Shown here: one piece after another, positions 1 through 5,586 of the stretch | How positions within the stretch are numbered: position 1 is the first letter of the stretch | How the letters are laid out: every line of letters begins with the position of its first letter | Source of the DNA: Planctomycetes bacterium GWF2_50_10 | GTDB taxonomy: Bacteria; Planctomycetota; Phycisphaerae; Sedimentisphaerales; GWF2-50-10 | Direction of reading: 5' to 3' | Assembly (NCBI GenBank): GCA_001824635.1 | Contig: MHYB01000081.1 | Location: forward strand, 1 to 12,082 | DNA length: 12,082 bases | Made by a program: the position numbers and the translations under genes | The notes under the pieces: generated by a model | The model's database searches: none | Told to the model about the DNA's origin: nothing | The model's input: only the letters and a program-made list of their open reading frames with translations

Positions 1-872
1 CTTTGCTCATCCGCGGTGAAAGCGGTACCGGTAAGGACCTTGTCGCGCATGCTATACATTATAACAGTTTGCGGGCGGAGAAGCCTTTTGTGAAGGTAAA
101 CTGCACTGCTCTGCCTGAAACCCTGCTTGAATCGGAATTGTTCGGGCACGAGAAAGGCGCCTTTACAGGCGCGATAGAACGCAAAACGGGGCGTTTTGAA
201 TGGGCGCATGGCGGAACGATATTCCTGGACGAAATAGGGGATTTCTCACTGAATTTGCAGGTTAAGCTATTGCGGGTAATTCAGTCGAAGGAATTCGAGC
301 GCGTCGGCGGCCGCGAGACGATTAAATCTAATTGCCGTATCATTGTTGCGACGAATAAAAATCTGGAAGAGGCGATCAAGACGGGTGGGTTCCGCGAGGA
401 TTTGTATTACCGCATAAATGTGTTCCCGATTTTTCTGCCGCCGCTGCGAGAACGCAAGGATGATATCATGCTCCTTGCGGATCATTTCCTGGAAAAATTC
501 GCCAAGGAAAACTCCAAGCGCATCACGCGAATATCCACTCCGGCCATAGAGATGCTTACGAGTTATCATTGGCCTGGTAATGTTCGTGAACTTGAGAATT
601 GCGTGGAGCGATCCGTATTGTTGTGCAATGAGGATGTGATAAGGTCTGAGCATCTTCCGCCGTCGCTGCAGATGAGCAAAAAAAACGAGAGCGAATTCAT
701 CGGCAAGATGAGCCTGACGCAGATAATCGAAAATAAAGAGCGCGAGATAATCATCGACACTCTCAAGAAGGTCGGCGGTTCGCAGCGAAGGTGCGCAAAG
801 GAACTGAGCGTTACAGAACGCATACTCGGCTATAAGATTAAGAAGTACAACATACAAGCGAAGTATTTGTGA
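1..872 (+). CDS. Sigma-54-dependent transcriptional activator, NifA/NtrC type (5' end outside window)
   Basis: This is the AAA+ and DNA-binding part of an enhancer-binding protein that hydrolyses ATP to open sigma-54 RNA polymerase promoters. Counting from the codon at 3, the Walker A motif GESGTGKD is at residues 5-12, the sigma-54 contact loop GAFTGA at 52-57, Walker B FLDE at 74-77, the arginine-finger region FREDLYYRINVFP at 130-142 and WPGNVRELEN at 190-199. The tail (about 245-285) is a Fis-type helix-turn-helix ending in LGYKIKKYNI, as seen in NifA-like proteins. The N-terminal sensory domain lies upstream of the window, so the signal it senses is unknown. No start is visible; the frame is open from the first base. 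It sits directly before a spacer with paired dyads and a sigma-54 promoter, so control of the downstream porin-amtB-PII genes is a natural inference. The activator family is certain; NifA versus NtrC versus another subtype is not. Confidence 0.95.
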   Translation, partial: LLIRGESGTGKDLVAHAIHYNSLRAEKPFVKVNCTALPETLLESELFGHEKGAFTGAIERKTGRFEWAHGGTIFLDEIGDFSLNLQVKLLRVIQSKEFERVGGRETIKSNCRIIVATNKNLEEAIKTGGFREDLYYRINVFPIFLPPLRERKDDIMLLADHFLEKFAKENSKRITRISTPAIEMLTSYHWPGNVRELENCVERSVLLCNEDVIRSEHLPPSLQMSKKNESEFIGKMSLTQIIENKEREIIIDTLKKVGGSQRRCAKELSVTERILGYKIKKYNIQAKYL

Positions 873-920
873 TTTCAGTAGCTAATTTACAAAACAAAAA
901 TGTATAAATTTTAATCAGGC

Positions 921-963
921 CTACATAGATGTAATGGCATGTAATCGAATTACATTTATGTAG
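921..963. promoter_or_regulatory. Tandem dyads, likely upstream activator sites for the sigma-54 activator
   Basis: A 15-bp inverted repeat spans 921-935 (CTACATAGATGTAAT) and 949-963 (ATTACATTTATGTAG), with 14 of 15 positions complementary and a 13-bp spacer. Each arm carries its own small dyad, TACAT-N2-ATGTA, at 922-933 and 951-962, with centres 29 bp apart. A third half, ATGTAAT at 939-945, pairs with ATTACAT at 949-955. The centre lies about 105 bp upstream of the start predicted from the -24/-12 promoter, in the usual range for enhancer-binding-protein sites. It does not match the NifA consensus TGT-N10-ACA (the inner spacing is 9) or the NtrC consensus. No T-run follows, so it is not an obvious terminator for the activator gene. 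That the neighbouring activator binds it is inference. Confidence 0.65.
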
Positions 964-1021
964 AATAGCGCAAGTCTTGGTTTTACTTAATGTTAAATAA
1001 ATTCATCAGCTTTTTCATCTC

Positions 1022-1037
1022 TGGCACAGTAATTGCG
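1022..1037 (+). promoter_or_regulatory. Sigma-54 (-24/-12) promoter for the porin-amtB-PII genes
   Basis: The sequence TGGCACAGTAATTGCG matches the sigma-54 consensus TGGCACR-N4-TTGCW at every defined position except the last. The GG and GC doublets are correctly spaced (GG at 1023-1024, GC at 1035-1036). Transcription would start near 1048, about 36 bp before the ATG at 1084. AT-rich DNA between the dyads and this site could bend to bring the activator to the polymerase; I saw no clear IHF site. Confidence 0.9.
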
Positions 1038-1083
1038 ATAAACTCCTTTCGAGAATGAACCATTTTTTTAAAAGGAGTTAGTT

Positions 1084-1851
1084 ATGTTCTTGAGAGCAGG
1101 TTTGGCAGCGGTATGGGTGACGTGCGTCGCTGGTATGAGCGCGGTAAGTTCAGAGGGGCAGAAAGAGCCGATTGGGGTTGGCATTTCGGCGGATTATTTT
1201 ACGAAGTACGTTTGGCGCGGCCAGCTTTTGAACGATGAGAGCGTATTCCAGCCCAGCGTCTTTTTGAGCAAGTACGGCTTCACCGGCGGAGTGTGGGGCA
1301 ACCTTGATATGACCAACAGCAATGGTGACAGCGGCAGCTTCACCGAGTTTGATACATTTCTGGACTATACCGCTGCGGTACCCGGGACGGACTGGCTTAA
1401 TTTTTCAGTCGGCGGTATTTACTACGATTTCCCCAACACCGATTTTGAAGATACAACTGAAGTTTACGGCGGGCTGACACTGACAAAAATGCCGCTGACG
1501 CCTTCGGTAAAGATATACCGGGACGTGGATGAGATCGAGGGCAGCTATGTTCAGTTCGGCGTCGGGCACACGTTCGAAAAGCTCAAAACGTGGTCTGATA
1601 CATGTTACTGCAACCTCTTATTGGGTGCAAGCGTCGGCTACGGCAGCGAAGGATACAACAAGGGCTATGCATTGAGCGACAGCGCGGGTTTCAACGATCT
1701 TACGCTTACAGCCGGCCTGCCGATATGCATCGGGTCGTGGACGGTAAAACCCAGCGTAAACTACGCGATGATGCTTGACGGCGATATCCGAGAGAATACG
1801 GCCGAGAGCGACAATTTCTGGGCAGGTGTTGGAATTTCAACAAGTTTTTAA
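1084..1851 (+). CDS. TorF-like (Gcw_chp family) outer-membrane beta-barrel protein
   Basis: The 255-residue protein has an N-terminal signal peptide (a hydrophobic stretch at about 5-20, with possible cleavage after the small residues near 20-24). Alternating aromatic/polar strands follow, and the chain ends in phenylalanine (GVGISTSF), the usual C-terminal signature of outer-membrane barrels. ADYFTKYVWRG (36-46) and FQPSVF followed by GGVWG (55-72) resemble the opening of the TorF/Gcw_chp putative-porin family. The start is set by AAAGGAG at 1071-1077, 6 bp before the ATG. It is the first gene after the sigma-54 promoter and lies 28 bp from amtB, so it should be expressed with ammonium uptake. 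A role in letting small nitrogen compounds across the outer membrane is inference; the family has no firm substrate assignment that I can cite. Cysteines at 174 and 176 (CYC) are unusual for a barrel protein. Confidence 0.8.
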   Translation: MFLRAGLAAVWVTCVAGMSAVSSEGQKEPIGVGISADYFTKYVWRGQLLNDESVFQPSVFLSKYGFTGGVWGNLDMTNSNGDSGSFTEFDTFLDYTAAVPGTDWLNFSVGGIYYDFPNTDFEDTTEVYGGLTLTKMPLTPSVKIYRDVDEIEGSYVQFGVGHTFEKLKTWSDTCYCNLLLGASVGYGSEGYNKGYALSDSAGFNDLTLTAGLPICIGSWTVKPSVNYAMMLDGDIRENTAESDNFWAGVGISTSF

Positions 1852-1879
1852 CGACTGAATAATCGAAAGAGAACAAAAT

Positions 1880-3235
1880 ATGAGAACGGTTATAATGGTT
1901 TTGGTTTTAATCTTCGGGGCTGCGGCGAGTATCGCAGATGAATCGCCGGTGGTGATTGAGGCAATTGCGCCCGCTGTCGTGGCACCGGCTGCGACAATTG
2001 ATACCGGCGACACAGCGTGGGTCTTGATCTCGGCGGCGCTGGTAATGCTGATGACGCCCGGGCTTGCGTTTTTCTACGGCGGACTTGTGCGCCGTAAAAA
2101 CTACCTTAACATTCTGATGCAATGCTTTATCATACTTGCTGCCCTGAGCATACAGTGGGTGCTGTTCGGATATAGCCTTGCATTTGCACCAAATACATCA
2201 TCAATAGGCGCCTTTATCGGGTCGCTTGACTGGATAGGGCTAAAGAATGTGGGCCTCGAGCCGTTTTCGGATTATTCCGCGACCATACCGCACCAGGCTT
2301 TCATGATATTCCAGGGGATGTTCGCTGTGATCACGCCCGCTCTTATAATTGGAGCGTTCGCGGAGAGGATGAAGTTCTCGGCTTTCCTGGTGTTCGTACT
2401 CTTATGGGCGACGCTTGTTTATGACCCGCTTGCACACTGGGTGTGGGGCATAGGCGGGTTTCTGCGGAATATGGGCGCGCTGGATTTTGCAGGCGGAACA
2501 GTTGTGCACATCAATGCCGGTATTGCCGCACTGGTCACGGCCATAGTCCTGGGCAAACGCAAGGCATATAACAGTCATCCGACCCCGCCACACAGTCTGC
2601 CTTTCAGCGTCCTTGGTGCGGCCCTGTTGTGGTTCGGGTGGTTCGGGTTTAATGCCGGAAGTGCCCTTTCCGCCAACGGCCTTGCCGCTAACGCTTTTGT
2701 GGTGACAAACGTCGCTGCAGCGGCTGCAGCTCTTACATGGGCTTTCATTGACTGGAAAATAAACGGCGCGCCGACTATGCTTGGCACGATATCCGGTGCG
2801 GTGGCAGGGCTTGTCGCGATAACCCCGGCTGCGGGATTTGTAAGCGTGATACCGGCAATAATAATTGGCATTGTGGTTAGCATAATATGCTTTTCCGCGG
2901 TGAGCTTTGTGAAGATCAAGCTTGGCTACGACGATTCGCTTGACGCCTTCGGCATTCACGGCATAGGCGGTATCTGGGGCGCGATCGCCACAGGGCTTTT
3001 CGCATCAAAAGCTGTGAACTCAATGGGCAATGACGGGCTGTTTAACGGCAATGCGAAACTGCTGTGGATTCAACTTGCCGCGGTCGGAATCACCATTGTG
3101 TATTCGCTTATCATGAGTTATGTATTGATAAAGATCGTGGATAAATTTATGGGCGTGCGTGTCAGCGATAAGGATGAGGCAATGGGTCTTGACCTTACGC
3201 AGCACAACGAACGTGCCTACACGATGCTTGAGTAG
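1880..3235 (+). CDS. amtB: Ammonium transporter AmtB
   Basis: This is a 451-residue Amt/MEP/Rh-family ammonium channel of the inner membrane. A signal-peptide-like N-terminus (residues 1-19, ending near SIADE) and an Ala/Pro-rich spacer precede the channel core, which opens with DTAWVLISAALVM at 44. Diagnostic stretches are FFYGGLVRRKN (64-74), FQGMFAVITPALIIGAFAER (144-163), AHWVWG (185-190), DFAGGTVVHINAG (202-214) and GIHGIGGIWG (358-367). The twin pore histidines are H210 and H360, and D202 corresponds to the conserved E. coli Asp160. The C-terminal tail (about 425-448, with EAMGLDLTQHNERAY) is the conserved cytoplasmic segment needed for regulation by PII. The ATG lies 28 bp after the porin stop, with only a weak AAAGAGA ribosome site at 1865-1871. 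The PII gene follows 56 bp later, the classic amtB-glnK pairing. Confidence 0.97.
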   Translation: MRTVIMVLVLIFGAAASIADESPVVIEAIAPAVVAPAATIDTGDTAWVLISAALVMLMTPGLAFFYGGLVRRKNYLNILMQCFIILAALSIQWVLFGYSLAFAPNTSSIGAFIGSLDWIGLKNVGLEPFSDYSATIPHQAFMIFQGMFAVITPALIIGAFAERMKFSAFLVFVLLWATLVYDPLAHWVWGIGGFLRNMGALDFAGGTVVHINAGIAALVTAIVLGKRKAYNSHPTPPHSLPFSVLGAALLWFGWFGFNAGSALSANGLAANAFVVTNVAAAAAALTWAFIDWKINGAPTMLGTISGAVAGLVAITPAAGFVSVIPAIIIGIVVSIICFSAVSFVKIKLGYDDSLDAFGIHGIGGIWGAIATGLFASKAVNSMGNDGLFNGNAKLLWIQLAAVGITIVYSLIMSYVLIKIVDKFMGVRVSDKDEAMGLDLTQHNERAYTMLE

Positions 3236-3242
3236 GAAAATT

Positions 3243-3267
3243 TCAAATAACAAGCATCAAATAACAA
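3243..3267 (+). repeat. Short direct repeat between amtB and the PII gene
   Basis: TCAAATAACAA occurs twice, at 3243-3253 and 3257-3267, separated by GCA. It lies in the 56-bp amtB-PII spacer before the ribosome site (AGG at 3281-3283). It resembles the degenerate spacer repeats elsewhere in the window; no function is evident. Confidence 0.6.
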
Positions 3268-3291
3268 ACAAATAGAAGAAAGGCAGTAAAG

Positions 3292-3633
3292 ATGAAGCTG
3301 GTGATAGCGATAATACAGCCGCACAGGCTTGAGTATGTTAAGGAAGAGTTGTACAACGTGGATGTTAACCTCATTACCGTAAGCGAGGTGCTGGGGCATG
3401 GCAGGCAAAAGGGCGTTACGGAGGTTTACAGGGGCTTTAAGGAGACAGGCAACCTGCTGCGGAAGATACGCCTTGAGATCGCGGTCAACGACGATTATTT
3501 AAAGCAGACCGTGGATGCGATAACGCGGGGAGCCAAAACAGGCGAAACCGGCGACGGCAAAATTTTCGTCCTTGATCTTGAAGAATGTTACAGGATACGC
3601 ACGGGCGAGACAGGCTCGACGGCGATCGGATAA
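3292..3633 (+). CDS. glnK: PII-family nitrogen regulatory protein (GlnK-like) lacking Tyr51
   Basis: This 113-residue trimeric PII signal protein senses ATP/ADP and 2-oxoglutarate and, when paired with AmtB, normally plugs the channel. Visible motifs are the T-loop base GRQKG (37-41), VYRG (45-48), the B-loop TGETGDGKIFV (83-93) and the C-loop RIRTGE (101-106). The 2-oxoglutarate and ATP residues Q39, K58, K90, R101 and R103 are present. R47, the residue that enters the AmtB pore in the E. coli complex, is also present. Position 51, the uridylylated tyrosine in proteobacterial PII proteins, is glutamate here (YRGFKE), and position 49, the cyanobacterial phosphoserine, is phenylalanine. Control would then rest on ligand binding alone. 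It is the last gene of the operon and is followed by an intrinsic terminator. Family and partner are clear; naming it GlnK rather than GlnB rests on the amtB linkage. Confidence 0.93.
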   Translation: MKLVIAIIQPHRLEYVKEELYNVDVNLITVSEVLGHGRQKGVTEVYRGFKETGNLLRKIRLEIAVNDDYLKQTVDAITRGAKTGETGDGKIFVLDLEECYRIRTGETGSTAIG

Positions 3634-3668
3634 AACGATAATCAGCCTGAACCCGTATGGTTGATTAG

Positions 3669-3697
3669 AAGCCCGGTATAAAAGCCGGGCTTTTTTT
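3669..3697 (+). terminator. Intrinsic terminator after the PII gene
   Basis: An 8-bp perfect stem, AAGCCCGG (3669-3676) with CCGGGCTT (3685-3692), encloses an 8-nt loop. It runs into a seven-T tract (3691-3697), 36 bp after the PII stop. This is a textbook rho-independent terminator. Confidence 0.93.
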
Positions 3698-3854
3698 GTT
3701 GGCAAAATTAGCAAGGAGGGGCGCGGAGGCGCAAGTTTTTTGGGGGATAGGAATCGAAGGGGGAAAATCGGAAAATTTGGCGGTTTTTGGGGCTGTTAGG
3801 GCCTATTTTGGGCAATTCTGGATATTGAGGATTGATGTTTTTTGCGATTGAACT

Positions 3855-3884
3855 GGGGGGGGATCCGGGGGGGTACAGGGGTGG
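3855..3884 (+). repeat. G-tract cluster with G-quadruplex potential
   Basis: G8 (3855-3862), ATCC, G7 (3867-3873), TACA, G4 (3878-3881), T and GG follow each other. The long runs can supply four or more GGG tracts with short loops, which satisfies the usual G-quadruplex pattern. Further GGG/GGGGG tracts occur at about 3931-3956. Long homopolymer runs are also prone to sequencing error. No gene is nearby on this strand for about 550 bp. Confidence 0.5.
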
Positions 3885-4118
3885 TTTTGAGTCGTAAGTT
3901 ATGAGTTTTGAGTTAAAGACGAGAAAAATCTGGGTGGTTTGGGGGTGATTTGGGGTGTTTTTCAACAAGATTAAACAATTCGGGAATTTTGGGTGGTTTG
4001 CTTAAAACTTTCAATGACAGACAGTTATGACAATTTTTTAGATGGGGATAAGTTGGGTGGGTTTTTGTTTTTGCAAGTTGGAAATTGAAGTATTGTGCTA
4101 AGAAAGGAGGCAGAAGGC

Positions 4119-4166
4119 AAGTGCGTAGGGGCCAAAGTGCGTATGTGCGGAAGTGCGAGGATTGGA
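4119..4166 (+). repeat. Three imperfect 16-bp tandem units
   Basis: AAGTGCG starts at 4119, 4135 and 4151, exactly 16 bp apart. The first two units share AAGTGCGTA; the third has diverged after AAGTGCG. No associated gene or replication feature is visible. Confidence 0.5.
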
Positions 4167-4185
4167 GGAGGGGAAAGTCTTGTTT

Positions 4186-4256
4186 GTTGCGGGTTTCGAG
4201 TTACGGGTTGGGCCACGGATTTCACGGATTTTGAAGAAGATTTCACGGATTCTGGA
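4186..4256 (+). repeat. Dispersed intergenic repeat blocks, copy 1
   Basis: Two blocks lie side by side. Block A (4186-4209, GTTGCGGGTT-T-CGAGTTACGGGTT) recurs at 9691-9714 with a single mismatch over 24 bp. Block B (4212-4256) starts GCCACGGATTTCACGG, continues through TTGAAGAAGATTT and repeats the CACGGATT word. It recurs in shortened form at 9623-9663. The order of the two blocks is reversed in the second copy, so they behave as independent elements. Confidence 0.65.
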
Positions 4257-4405
4257 GAATGTGTTTTGGTTGCGGGTTGAGGAATTGCGAGAGTGCAAAA
4301 GTTCAGGCTCGGTTGCTGGTGCCATCCTTGAGGATAGATAATTGTATTTAAATGGGGGAAGTGGGGGTAGTTTGGTATTTTATTCTTCTTTGGCGGGATT
4401 GGGGT

Positions 4406-4411
4406 TATAAT
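4406..4411 (+). promoter_or_regulatory. Candidate -10 box for the NACHT-nuclease gene
   Basis: A perfect TATAAT lies 31 bp before the proposed TTG start. No convincing -35 hexamer sits 16-18 bp upstream (the sequence there is TTCTTC-like), so promoter strength is uncertain. It is the only good -10 in the spacer close to the gene. Confidence 0.45.
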
Positions 4412-4436
4412 TCATTTTAGTATTGAGGAGTGAGTA

Positions 4437-5471
4437 TTGAGCACACAGGAAGTTGCGATTCTAAGGACTAATTTTCGGAATATGGTAGCTATGAATTACA
4501 TAAAACCGGACATAAGATTTTACGACAAGTTTGATGAGCTAGATAGCACACAAGAAATGTATAGCTATTTTCGAGACAAGACCAAATGGGAGGATATTTT
4601 TACAAAAAAACGAATTCTTGTTCTTGCTGAACCGGGGTATGGCAAAACAAGGATGCTTAAAGAAATTGTAATAGAAGCAGCTGCGCAGAATAAACAGGCT
4701 ATTTTTGTTGATTTGAAAATGGTGACTGACACCGTTGAAAGTTATTTAAAGGAAAATATTAGCAACTACCACACGCCAAAAAGCTCAAATTCTGAAGAAG
4801 AGATAATTCAGTGGCAAGCTTTAAAAACCGAAAAATTTGTATTGGCAAATTTAGAAAATATCCTAATTTGTTTTGACGGGCTGGATGAAGTTCAAGTCGG
4901 CGAAAATTTTGCCAAATTGATCGATGAGATTAAAAATTTCGAAAAAAAATATGATTATTGTACAATTATTATCTCTTGTCGCACACATCACTATAAAAGA
5001 TATAAAACAGTTTTTGGGCAAACAGATTTTAAATTTTGCAAGATATTTGATTTTGATAGCAATCACATCGAGCACTTTTTACAGCAGCATATCTCTGAAG
5101 CGGATATACAAAAAGTGCAAGAGAATGTATTGCGAGAAAAGTGCAAAGATATTCTGGGAGTACCACGTTATCTTTACATGTTCGCCAAACTGGTAGAAGA
5201 AAAAGGAGTAGATGAGATTGTAAAATTAAATAGAACTGACTTATTTGAAGCTTTTATTTATGAGAAGCTTGAGAAAGAAAAAAGTAAAAGAAAAAGAATT
5301 CAGCTCGACAATGATATTATAAAAAGAGTACTTGAAAAGCTTGCCTTGATAATGGAAATATATCAGACAAATGTATTAAAGAAAGATGAATTGCTTACTT
5401 ATTTCGACAATATAGATTCAAATCTAAGCAGGACATTTAGAGGTTTCGAGCTGGCAGGCATTAAGAGATGA
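4437..5471 (+). CDS. NACHT/STAND NTPase, N-terminal part of the broken gene
   Basis: This 344-residue frame encodes a P-loop NTPase of the NACHT/STAND class. The P-loop AEPGYGKT is at residues 64-71, Walker B ICFDGLDEV at 144-152 with the acidic pair D150/E151, a sensor-like segment IIISCRTHH at 177-185 with R182, and the GVPRYLYMFAKL helix (GxP motif) at 241-252. A basic, charged linker (about 276-290) and helices follow. There is no recognisable effector domain ahead of the NTPase, only about 55 residues. The start is TTG at 4437: GAGGAG at 4425-4430 is 6 bp upstream and a stop lies in frame at 4431. The frame closes with TGA at 5469-5471, before the QEYLAA motif expected in this family. 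Codons are clearly more AT-rich than in flanking genes. Confidence 0.85.
   Translation: MSTQEVAILRTNFRNMVAMNYIKPDIRFYDKFDELDSTQEMYSYFRDKTKWEDIFTKKRILVLAEPGYGKTRMLKEIVIEAAAQNKQAIFVDLKMVTDTVESYLKENISNYHTPKSSNSEEEIIQWQALKTEKFVLANLENILICFDGLDEVQVGENFAKLIDEIKNFEKKYDYCTIIISCRTHHYKRYKTVFGQTDFKFCKIFDFDSNHIEHFLQQHISEADIQKVQENVLREKCKDILGVPRYLYMFAKLVEEKGVDEIVKLNRTDLFEAFIYEKLEKEKSKRKRIQLDNDIIKRVLEKLALIMEIYQTNVLKKDELLTYFDNIDSNLSRTFRGFELAGIKR
5428..5471 (+). other. Frameshift interval
   Basis: The upstream frame is open to TGA at 5469-5471. The downstream frame is open only after TAA at 5425-5427. A change from one to the other (+1 or -2) must therefore fall between 5428 and 5471. Downstream-frame residues read WQALRDESLIKD from about 5452 onward and look protein-like, while the last upstream-frame residues (ELAGIKR) do not continue naturally. 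No homopolymer longer than three bases and no known slippery heptamer is present, so neither a simple polymerase slip nor a familiar programmed site explains it. Confidence 0.8.
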
Positions 5472-5586
5472 AAGCCTAATCAAAGATACCATCGATCATG
5501 TTCAATTCGAGAACAGGGAATTTCAAGAATATCTTGCAGCCAAAGAACTTACAAGGATAGCTAAGAATGAGCAGGCACTTTATGAT

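Larger units (their letters stand above)
3698..4405. other. Gene-free, G/T-rich intergenic stretch with degenerate repeats
   Basis: About 700 bp separate the PII terminator from the NACHT gene, and no convincing gene is seen. The top strand is strongly G/T-rich with many G runs, so open frames here translate to low-complexity peptides without domains or good ribosome sites. The stretch contains a G-tract cluster (3855-3884), a block built on GAGTT/AAGTTATGAG words (3885-3915), three 16-bp units starting AAGTGCG (4119-4166), a GTTGCGGGTT block (4186-4209) and a CCACGGATTTCACGG block (4212-4256). The segment near 3713-3734 (GGAGGGGCGCGGAGGCGCAAG) also looks like decayed repeat sequence. It reads as accumulated spacer DNA rather than a lost gene. 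Confidence 0.6.

Noticed and set aside
267..857. 196-residue minus-strand frame opposite the sigma-54 activator
   Set aside because: It is antisense to a highly conserved AAA+ and HTH coding region, and its translation has no recognisable domain; it is a shadow frame.
921..963. Inverted repeat read as a terminator for the activator gene
   Set aside because: The arms are AT-rich, the loop is long and no T tract follows. Position relative to the -24/-12 promoter fits an activator site better.
2402..2959. 185-residue minus-strand frame opposite amtB
   Set aside because: Rich in Cys/His/Arg because it mirrors amtB codons; the conserved AmtB motifs are on the plus strand.
3708..3968. 86-residue minus-strand open frame
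   Set aside because: The protein is Pro/Ser/Asn-rich low complexity created by the G/T-rich top strand. It has no domain and no supporting ribosome site or context.
4119..4256. Possible CRISPR array or replication iterons
   Set aside because: The repeat units are too short, too diverged and lack unique spacers of regular length, and no cas, rep or dnaA-box context is visible.
4095..4341. Overlapping short open frames on both strands (61-75 residues)
   Set aside because: They run through tandem and dispersed repeat blocks, overlap each other in several frames and have no protein-like pattern.
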